DNA from: Merdicola sp963557785
GTDB taxonomy: Bacteria > Bacillota > Clostridia > TANB77 > CAG-508
Direction of reading: 5' to 3'
Length of the DNA stretch: 12,875 bases
Assembly (NCBI GenBank): GCA_963557785.1
Contig: CAUWBF010000018.1
Coordinates: 1 to 12,875 of the forward strand
Made by a program: the position numbers and the translations under genes. Numbering within the stretch: position 1 is the first letter of the stretch; every line of letters starts with the position of its first letter. A model generated the notes under the pieces. That model was given only the letters and a program-made list of their open reading frames with translations. It was not told the origin of the DNA and did not search any database. Positions 6,337-11,564 of this stretch are shown piece by piece.

Positions 6337-6945
6337 CTAATCTTCTTTAGGTTTCACAAAGAACGTTTCAATACGTTCTTCGGTCACATCGTCGCATATC
6401 CAAATTTCGCCTCCGGAACAATGATCCGCCAAACTGGTGTACACTTCGCCGTGCACATCGGCGCAAAGCTGCTCGAACAAATCTTGCGCTTTGACGCGTG
6501 TTAAATGGGTGTATTTGCAAAAATCATACTCGTCGGTTGAATATCCTACGCTGTACACCTGCTCATATGCTTCGGGCGTTTCATCTCCTTCGATGTCTTG
6601 CGCAAAGCAAACCAAAAGCATTTCGGCTTGATTGGCCGAGTAAAAGCATACGATGCGCTGCGCTTCAAGGCATTCTAATTTTTCGCACATATCAATAAAG
6701 GCTTCTCGCTGGCCGGAATCAGTTTTCATGCACGTTTTGCGTTCGAAGATTTTAAAGGTCACACCGTCCTGTAAGACTTCTTCTGCCACATCTTGGGCAA
6801 GTTCATCGTATTCCACGAGGAAGGGGTCAGCGTTGAATGTGCAAACCGCACCGATTAACAAACTGTAGTCGCCCTTACTCCAATCGGCTAAGGCTTGATT
6901 CATCATTTCGTTGTTCATGGTCTGAATATTGTTTGAATTTTTCAT
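6337..6945 (-). CDS. Acidic hypothetical protein, first gene of cassette 3
   Basis: This 202-aa protein starts MKNSNNIQTMNNEMMNQALADW; starts at Met10 or Met14/15 are also possible. It is acidic, soluble and cysteine-containing, with a central VCFYSANQAEMLLVCFAQD and a C-terminal SGGEIWICDDVTEERIETF. No domain is recognised. It has higher G+C than the flanking cassettes, like the gene downstream. Two CAGGTAAAA boxes precede it, and the tRNA-like repeat copy b lies in its leader. Transcription is expected from 7154-7185, giving a leader of about 200 nt. The order promoter, repeat, gene, repeat, gene suggests that the repeat travels with each of these two genes. Confidence 0.83.
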   Translation of the reverse strand: MKNSNNIQTMNNEMMNQALADWSKGDYSLLIGAVCTFNADPFLVEYDELAQDVAEEVLQDGVTFKIFERKTCMKTDSGQREAFIDMCEKLECLEAQRIVCFYSANQAEMLLVCFAQDIEGDETPEAYEQVYSVGYSTDEYDFCKYTHLTRVKAQDLFEQLCADVHGEVYTSLADHCSGGEIWICDDVTEERIETFFVKPKED

Positions 6946-6958
6946 TGTTTTACCTGCA

Positions 6959-7093
6959 GAATTTTACCTGTTGCCACCAGTTTTTTTAAAAGTGATTATT
7001 GAAAAATTGAAGCCTACCTCGGAGTCAAACCGAGTAAGCGAACCAACTTCGGTGGGCCAACGCTCTGGTCGGTTCTCGCGGATGGGTCAGAAC
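6959..7093 (-). repeat. tRNA-like leader repeat, copy b
   Basis: This is the second copy of the repeat, with its core at 7009-7093 and GAATTTTACCTGTTGCC at 6959-6975. It differs from copy a at about ten of 85 core positions. The T-arm-like hairpin is kept, with loop TTTGACT instead of TTCGACT, but the acceptor-like pairing is damaged. Two differences (in GAACCGA and GTTCTG) keep pairing as G-T wobbles on the minus strand. Confidence 0.75.
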
Positions 7094-7153
7094 TAAACCA
7101 TATAATTGGTTTAAGTTGATTTATTAAGGAGTTTTTCTCCTTCTTTGATAACA

Positions 7154-7185
7154 CAAAGATACAAAATAATTACCACGTATGCAAA
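7154..7185 (-). promoter_or_regulatory. Cassette promoter 4 (drives 6945-4860)
   Basis: The -7 TATCTTTG (7154-7161) and -33 TTTG (7182-7185) have a 20-bp spacer on the minus strand. The ATTTGCATAC context is kept, but the right half of the palindrome has decayed. An upstream pair ATGCAAAT (7240-7247) / ACTTGCAT (7257-7264) is present. Left of the promoter is the purine-rich leader AAAGAAGGAGAAA. Confidence 0.83.
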
Positions 7186-7366
7186 TATACTTACGTTTAT
7201 TTTAGTATAAAAATGAAGTTTTTTTGTTGGGAAAATTGGATGCAAATTTGAATGCCACTTGCATTGAATTACTTTTACTCTCTATTTTCATTATTACTTT
7301 ATATTCTATATACTTTATATATGGAACATTTTCAATATTAATGTGTATATTTTTCCAGTAATTTAT

Positions 7367-7397
7367 TTTGTCATTTCAAATAGTATTACTATCTTTG
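7367..7397 (+). promoter_or_regulatory. Plus-strand promoter of the small membrane protein
   Basis: TTTG (7367-7370), a 19-bp spacer and TATCTTTG (7390-7397) match the Bacteroidetes consensus exactly. Transcription should start within or next to the first AACGTCAAACAAGCAACA repeat (7399-7416). Confidence 0.83.
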
Positions 7398-7398
7398 C

Positions 7399-7588
7399 AA
7401 CGTCAAACAAGCAACATAGACACGCAAGTGTCATTCACATAAAACCCATTTATGGGTGAATTGTACCCAGAAAATATAAACTATTCATAAAAGGGCATCG
7501 TCCGTTCAAGTTATTTTTTTATATTCAAAATTTGCTTGTTTGACACCGGACGGTGCCCATTTTATATCAAAACGTCAAACAAGCAACA
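7399..7588 (+). promoter_or_regulatory. Folded leader with switch-like repeats
   Basis: AACGTCAAACAAGCAACA occurs at the likely 5' end (7399-7416) and again directly before the start codon (7571-7588). Its exact 13-nt complement TTGCTTGTTTGAC lies between them (7532-7544), so the two copies compete for one partner. Other structures are GACAC-GCAA-GTGTC, a hairpin ATTCAC/GTGAAT with ATAAA/TTTAT inside (about 7433-7461), and a 12-bp stem GGGCATCGTCCG/CGGACGGTGCCC (7493-7504/7547-7558). Confidence 0.7.
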
Positions 7589-7590
7589 AA

Positions 7591-7851
7591 ATGATTAAAA
7601 CACAACAAATCAGCAAAAGCCAATATACGTTGGCTCGTCTTCAAAAAGAAATAAAATTCTTAGAAGAATGCACCGGAATTCTGATTACAAGGATTCAAGC
7701 AATTGCAATTAGTATTGCAAGTATTCTATTCGCAATATCCATAATTCTCCCTTCTATGGGGGAAGGCTTAGAAGGCTGGGCAGCAGCATTTTTCCTTGCA
7801 GCTATACTAAGCTGTAAAGACACTATGATAAGTATTATCAAACAATTGTAA
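7591..7851 (+). CDS. Small two-helix membrane protein
   Basis: From ATG 7591 this is 86 aa. The frame is open further upstream, but the added residues fall inside the leader hairpin. Residues ~10-28 are a charged helix (YTLARLQKEIKFLEE). Residues ~36-53 (AIAISIASILFAISIILP) and ~62-74 (GWAAAFFLAAILS) are hydrophobic, so it is probably an inner-membrane hairpin. The start codon lies just behind a leader repeat that can be paired away. Size, hydrophobicity and a structured leader recall type I toxins or small holin-like proteins, but I recognise no family. It points away from the neighbouring minus-strand cassettes and has its own promoter and terminator, so it is a self-contained unit inserted between two cassettes. 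Confidence 0.75.
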   Translation: MIKTQQISKSQYTLARLQKEIKFLEECTGILITRIQAIAISIASILFAISIILPSMGEGLEGWAAAFFLAAILSCKDTMISIIKQL

Positions 7852-7852
7852 T

Positions 7853-7898
7853 AAAAAATAGGGATTATCATTATATGATGATAGTTCCTATTTTTTTA
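7853..7898 (+). terminator. Terminator of the small membrane protein gene
   Basis: The inverted repeat AAAAAATAGG...CCTATTTTTT encloses TTATCAT...ATGATGATAG, followed by a T-run. The A-tract on the other side means it may act in both directions. Confidence 0.85.
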
Positions 7899-7942
7899 AT
7901 GTTTTTACCATATACTTTTCATCTATATGATAAAGTTTATTG

Positions 7943-7980
7943 CAAAAAAACCGGCACTGAAAATACATTCAGACACCGGT
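7943..7980 (-). terminator. Terminator of the hexapeptide-repeat gene
   Basis: On the minus strand ACCGG...CTGAA, a short loop, TTCAG...CCGGT and then TTTTTTT form a strong rho-independent terminator 36 bases after the stop. Unlike three other cassette terminators it lacks the CCAATGG stem. Confidence 0.88.
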
Positions 7981-8015
7981 CAATCAACAACCAATATAAT
8001 TATGTAAGAACCTGT

Positions 8016-8642
8016 CTACTCAAAGGAACCTTTAGACAAAATCATATTACCACATACTAAAGTCCCCATTACAACAGCATTGCCACTCACAACAGCATTG
8101 TCTTCAACAACTGAACTTTGACCTACTACTGCATGATCCATAATCAAGGCATTATCCCTTATCACTGCACTTCCAGAAATAATAGAATTATCTCTAATTT
8201 CAGCATAATCTTCAATTTGGGCTTTATCTTTAATTATTGAATTTTGACTAACTAACGCATTATCCGAAACCTGCGCATTTCCCTTCACAACAGCATTATT
8301 TGTAATTTGGCAATTTCCGCTTACTACTGAATTATCTGTCACAATAGCATAATCAACAACTAAAGCAAAATCAGTAATTTTAGCGTTGCCTAAAATCATT
8401 GCATTATCCATTATCAATGAATTTTTCTCTACTGTTGCATTTTCGCACACTACAGCATCATCAAAAATAAAGCACTCACCCTCATGAGAAAGGTTACTTT
8501 CGTTCTCTACGAAACCACCAAGCTGTCCGACCTTGACACTACCAAAATCCCGGAAAGCCATAATCCTATAGAGACGTTTTGACAAGCCATCCGATAAAAC
8601 AATGTCCTTTGCTTCCTCTGTAAGTATATATTTTTTATCCAT
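8016..8642 (-). CDS. Left-handed beta-helix (hexapeptide-repeat) protein
   Basis: This is a 208-aa protein. Residues 1-50 carry the conserved cap (KYILTEEAK... RLYRIMAFRDFGSVKVGQLGGFVENESNLS). From ~55 to ~203 there are some two dozen hexapeptides of the form [I/V/L]-x-[D/G/E/K]-N-[A/S]-x, such as VSDNAL, IRDNAL and VSGNAV, which build a triangular left-handed beta-helix. Proteins with this cap and helix occur in Bacteroidetes mobile elements and phages; they lack the acetyltransferase active-site features and their role is not known. There is no signal peptide. It is the only gene of its cassette, with promoter at 8689-8720 and its own terminator. A protein-mimic or immunity role is possible but unproven. 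Confidence 0.9.
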   Translation of the reverse strand: MDKKYILTEEAKDIVLSDGLSKRLYRIMAFRDFGSVKVGQLGGFVENESNLSHEGECFIFDDAVVCENATVEKNSLIMDNAMILGNAKITDFALVVDYAIVTDNSVVSGNCQITNNAVVKGNAQVSDNALVSQNSIIKDKAQIEDYAEIRDNSIISGSAVIRDNALIMDHAVVGQSSVVEDNAVVSGNAVVMGTLVCGNMILSKGSFE

Positions 8643-8688
8643 AACAATAATAAATGTATTCTATAATAGCTTTATATAATTCGTAATA

Positions 8689-8720
8689 CAAAGATACAAA
8701 ATAATCACCACGTATGCAAA
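8689..8720 (-). promoter_or_regulatory. Cassette promoter 5 (drives 8642-8016)
   Basis: The -7 TATCTTTG (8689-8696) and -33 TTTG (8717-8720) have a 20-bp spacer on the minus strand. The ATTTGCATAC context is present. The upstream pair ATGCAAAT (8773-8780) / ACTTGCAT (8790-8797) is kept. The purine-rich leader seen at the other promoters is missing here. Confidence 0.85.
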
Positions 8721-8749
8721 TATACCTACGTTTATTTTAGTAAAAAATG

Positions 8750-9166
8750 AAGTTTTTTGTTGGGAAAATTGGATGCAAATTTGAATGCCACTTGCATTGA
8801 ATAGTTTTTATTCCCTTTGTTCTATATTACGTTTATTACTCAGTAATATCTTATTTTATGGTAATATAGATAATAGATGAAATAAGGGAAATATAGAAAA
8901 CAGGGAGGGGCGCAATGGTTAAGCCGTCAGAAAGCGGAAGGTGAAGTGAGAATGAAGTGAAACGGAATCGAACCTCACCTTTTGCTTTCGTTCTGCGAGG
9001 CTGCCGTCTGTCTTGACTTTAGGCAAGAAGGACAGCAGCCTGAAAAGCAGAACCGGCTCAAACGTTGTGGTGTGGGCAGAGTTCTAAGAAAGAAGATAGC
9101 AAAACAGAGTGTACCTATTCGGCTTGCCGAACAGCTGCATTCTGTTTGCAGAGTTTTAGGGAAGGT
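8750..9166. repeat. Long intergenic repeat, copy 3
   Basis: It is almost identical to ~4190-4598, which implies a recent duplication or conversion. The match stops abruptly after GAGTTTTAGGGAAGGTG, and 9167-9370 is largely different, sharing only scattered stretches such as GTGGGCAGA. No gene is convincing between 8720 and 9455. Confidence 0.9.
8913..9067 (+). ncRNA. Folded three-way-junction element, copy 3 (candidate)
   Basis: The helices are as in copy 2: outer 8913-8925/9055-9067, arm A 8930-8944/8975-8989, arm B 8990-8996/9047-9053. The sequence is the same as copy 2 in this interval, so it adds no independent evidence for the fold. Confidence 0.65.
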
Positions 9167-9370
9167 GGATAGAAATATAGAAACTTCTGCGAAGCGCGAA
9201 GTATTTGGAAAATAGAAAGGGATGAATCAGAATGACTGGGTGGGCAGAATATATAGGACTATAAAACAACTGTTTTTTTCAGCGGAGATATTAGGAACAG
9301 TGATGCAGTTGTTATAGACGATATTACTATGAAATATGGATAATTTTAAGAATATAGGTATTCTTCTAAA

Positions 9371-9410
9371 AAAATAATCTCCCAATGGCAGGGGTTGTGC
9401 CATTGGGAGA
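9371..9410 (-). terminator. CCAATGG-type terminator of cassette 1
   Basis: A 13-bp stem TCTCCCAATGGCA/TGCCATTGGGAGA is followed on the minus strand by TTATTTTTTT. Confidence 0.9.
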
Positions 9411-9454
9411 AATAATTTATTATTTCCAGCTGGAGGGGATTTCGTTATAGTCCG

Positions 9455-9946
9455 TCAGATCTCTGCAGTATAAAAAGGACTCGGAGTATGAGAGGTACTA
9501 ATCATCCGTGCTGCATATTCATTGATTTGCTCCATTGTCAACCATTCGGGCTTTACCGGTAACATATTCCATAATCTGCGCATCTCATCTATATGCTCTC
9601 TTTCATCATTTGCCCAAATTCGAGATACTTGATGATAACGCCAATCTCCATCCGTAAGATAGCCTATACAGTCTTCCTTTAAGCGTGAAAGCATCATGTA
9701 CTCGTGCCTAAATTTCTCCTGCAACTTTTCTTCTTTTGTAACCGGGTTAACGATTTCATATTTTGTTGTTATTGGAAAGTTCGGTTCTCCGTCAATATCA
9801 TCGGATGGGGAACTTGTATAAAGCTGCGGATTATCAGAATGACCGTCCTCGATGTCAAAGTATATTTTTCCACTCTCCTTATCCTCATAGGCAATATTAC
9901 CCCAATAGTTTCTTCCCAATCTCTGCAATCTTAATATCTTTTCCAT
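9455..9946 (-). CDS. LPD11-like domain protein
   Basis: This is a 163-aa protein. Residues ~82-148 (MMLSRLKEDCIGYL..GDWRY...IWANDEREHIDEMRRLWNMLP..PEWLTMEQINEY) match the pattern I know as LPD11, a domain often fused to large polyvalent proteins of phages and conjugative elements or found alone in Bacteroidales elements. The N-terminal ~60 residues form a beta-rich part ending in DIDGEPNFPI, also seen with that domain. Molecular function is unknown. It is the last gene of a three-gene cassette, followed by the CCAATGG terminator. There is no signal peptide or membrane segment. Confidence 0.85.
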   Translation of the reverse strand: MEKILRLQRLGRNYWGNIAYEDKESGKIYFDIEDGHSDNPQLYTSSPSDDIDGEPNFPITTKYEIVNPVTKEEKLQEKFRHEYMMLSRLKEDCIGYLTDGDWRYHQVSRIWANDEREHIDEMRRLWNMLPVKPEWLTMEQINEYAARMISTSHTPSPFYTAEI

Positions 9947-9983
9947 ATTCTCTTGTTATTCTCTATAAAAATTGTGTATTGTC

Positions 9984-10187
9984 TTACTCACTAATTAACT
10001 CTCCATTCTGTCCAATCCATAACATTGCGTCTTGACCGTTGAAAGTAAAATCGAACGCTTTGTTTATAGGATTATATCTGCCCTCTAAAACCGTTTCCTC
10101 TTTCAGACCTCGGATTTCAGCCAAGCACCAATAACCCATTTCGGTACTGACTTTTACTATTGCTTTTGCTTTTATAGTCTTAATCAT
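9984..10187 (-). CDS. Small hypothetical protein
   Basis: This 67-aa protein, beginning MIKTIKAKAIVKVSTEMGYW, is predicted to be mostly beta: several short strands, then GRYNPINKAFDFTFNGQDAMLWIGQNGE. It is soluble, with no known family that I can name. It sits 12 bases after the end of the broken gene 10502-10200 and 37 bases before the LPD11-like gene, so it is the middle gene of an operon read from 10613-10644. The AT-rich start lacks a clear Shine-Dalgarno. Confidence 0.77.
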   Translation of the reverse strand: MIKTIKAKAIVKVSTEMGYWCLAEIRGLKEETVLEGRYNPINKAFDFTFNGQDAMLWIGQNGELISE

Positions 10188-10199
10188 ATAATTTGCTAT

Positions 10200-10502
10200 T
10201 TAATAGTTAGATACTCTCTGTTTGGTATTTGCCACAAAGGTTTTATTTGAACCTTTGATATTTATTTCACCAAGGTTTTCCCAATCTCCGTTAGCTCAAG
10301 TCTTTGTGATGCACGAGCCTTTGTACTTGTCAAGATTGGCTTTGATGAGTTTCTTTGCAGTAGCAAGAGAATCAAATGTAAATGTATCGTTTACTTCTTC
10401 ACATTCAACATCATGTTCCCACTCTTTGAGTTCTTGATTAAACTTAACGCCAAGATACTTATGGCATACAGGTTCATTGAAATATACTGTGTATTGTTTC
10501 AT
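10200..10502 (-). pseudogene. Small gene with in-frame TGA
   Basis: ATG 10502 opens MKQYTVYFNEPVCHKYLGV... and the frame stops at TGA 10298-10296 after 68 residues. The same frame continues without another stop for 31 codons (ANGDWENLGEINIKGSNKTF...) to TAA 10202-10200. The continuation looks like protein, not chance sequence. The simplest explanation is a nonsense change such as CGA to TGA in a ~100-aa protein. Readthrough or a functional short form cannot be excluded. An upstream in-frame TTG at 10508 is less likely as a start. Function is unknown; it is the first gene of cassette 1. Confidence 0.72.
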
Positions 10503-10612
10503 TTCCAACTGATTTATTATGAGGGCAATTGCTCACCCTCGATTGAACTTATTAAAAATATATAGACGTTTAAGTCGATTATTAAAAGATTGCTTCTTCC
10601 TTTTTGGTACTA

Positions 10613-10644
10613 CAAAGATACGAAAAACTTTTTATGTATGCAAA
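10613..10644 (-). promoter_or_regulatory. Cassette promoter 6 (drives 10502-9455)
   Basis: The -7 TATCTTTG (10613-10620) and -33 TTTG (10641-10644) have a 20-bp spacer on the minus strand. The ATTTGCATAC context is kept and the right half of the palindrome is lost. It is followed by the purine-rich leader AAAAAGGAAGAAG. Confidence 0.84.
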
Positions 10645-10843
10645 TATACACACTACAATTTTACCACAATCTATAATTATTATTTACCACCAATCCCATT
10701 GCATCAGAGTAATTATTTCCCTTTATTTACCTTATTATTCATATTACTTGTATTACGAAGTAACACAGATAATACAGCATTCTGATGTAATAGAATATAT
10801 ATAGTATTAACGGTTGAACACGATAATGAAAGGGTGGGTACAG

Positions 10844-11028
10844 ATCATAGAGTCGCCACAAAGCGGAAGGTGATGGCCGAAGTGTAAAGGACAAGGGCAA
10901 ATGAAATCTGACCTTGGGATTGTAACAGAAGCCACCACCTTTGGCTTTGCGTTCTGCGAGCTTTCCGCGTCTCTTGTCTTTTAAGACGAGAGGGGCAGAA
11001 AGCATAGAAGCAGAACCGACACTATGAT
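10844..11028 (+). ncRNA. Folded element, divergent copy 4 (candidate)
   Basis: Sequence similarity to copies 1-3 is patchy, but the same three helices form. The outer helix is ATCATAGAGTCG (10844-10855) with CGACACTATGAT (11017-11028), 11 of 12 paired. Arm A is AAAGCGGAAGGTG (10860-10872) with CACCTTTGGCTTT (10936-10948), one mismatch. Arm B is GTTCTGC (10951-10957) with GCAGAAC (11010-11016), capped by GCTTTC/GAAAGC and GTCTT/AAGAC. Arm A has a much longer loop than in copies 1-3. No gene is supported in 10503-11564. Confidence 0.65.
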
Positions 11029-11055
11029 AGGGAGGGCAGTAGTTTTAAGATTAAA

Positions 11056-11155
11056 TGTAGCGAGAATCGGCTGTAGACACACGATGTAGCCGTATAGTTT
11101 CAGCTGATTATCAATGGTTTCAGCTATAGTAAAACAGCCATGCTACACCGCTACA
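11056..11155. repeat. TGTAGCG...CGCTACA unit, outer copy
   Basis: This 100-bp unit starts TGTAGCG (11056-11062) and ends CGCTACA (11149-11155), inside TGCTACACCGCTACAAC. It contains further TGTAG/CTACA-like hexamers (GCTGTAG, GATGTAGC). The right end and the following ~45 bases resemble 11510-11569. It is a candidate binding site of the adjacent recombinase. Confidence 0.6.
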
Positions 11156-11228
11156 ACTAAAAAAGACATATCTAATATATTCGAAAAAATATTTTATACG
11201 AGCCATACAATTAATATAGAGTGGAATA

Positions 11229-11397
11229 ATCATAGAGTCGTTGTAAGGGTCAGTGAATTGATGAGGGCAAGCGCGAGCTGCCCCCCTAAAATAAAACGGA
11301 GAAACAACACCGACCCACAGCGTTCTATGAGCGCGTTCGCCCATTCTTGCATTTATACAAAAATGGAAAAATGCGCGAATAGAATCGGCTCTATGAT
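11229..11397 (+). ncRNA. Folded element, most divergent copy 5 (candidate)
   Basis: Very little sequence is shared with copies 1-3, yet the layout persists. The outer helix ATCATAGAGTCG/CGGCTCTATGAT (11229-11240/11386-11397) pairs at all 12 positions with one wobble. Arm A is CGTTGTaaGGGTC/GACCCACAGCG (11239-11251/11312-11322), sharing two bases with the outer helix, and has an inner hairpin GGGCA...TGCCC closed by GCGA. Arm B is GTTCTAT/ATAGAAT (11322-11328/11379-11385), with CGCG/CGCG and CCATT/AATGG inside. Confidence 0.6.
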
Positions 11398-11425
11398 GGA
11401 TAGAGCGGTAGTTATAATATGAAAA

Positions 11426-11524
11426 TGTAGCGAAAAACTCCGTTTGCTACACCGTGTATCAGAATTAAAACCATTAATATTCAACACTTTACATATTAAT
11501 AAATCATTCTGCTACACCGCTACA
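11426..11524. repeat. TGTAGCG...CGCTACA unit, recombinase-proximal copy
   Basis: This 99-bp unit is bounded like 11056-11155: TGTAGCG (11426-11432) and CGCTACA (11518-11524) inside TGCTACACCGCTACAAC (11510-11526). TGTAGC and GCTACA also face each other across 14 bases at its left end (11426-11451). The similarity continues to the recombinase stop codon at 11565. Confidence 0.6.
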
Positions 11525-11564
11525 ACCAAAAAAAACATACTTCATATATTAAAAAAATAATTTT

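Noticed and set aside
7875..8060. A 61-codon plus-strand frame
   Set aside because: It spans two terminators and the 3' end of the hexapeptide-repeat gene on the other strand.
1241..9067. Classical integron attC sites
   Set aside because: The inverted arms lack the RYYYAAC/GTTRRRY boxes, and the enzyme is not recognisably an IntI-type integrase. Only a loose analogy in folding and layout remains.
1213..9166. Insertion sequences or a CRISPR array
   Set aside because: The repeats contain no transposase and no short regularly spaced units. They are ~500-bp intergenic copies joined to different genes.
10739..11005. An 88-codon minus-strand frame
   Set aside because: It overlaps the divergent folded repeat. 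Its composition is not protein-like and nothing supports its expression.
11114..11422. A 102-codon plus-strand frame between the recombinase and the array
   Set aside because: It runs through the TGTAGCG unit and folded copy 5, whose helices explain the sequence better.
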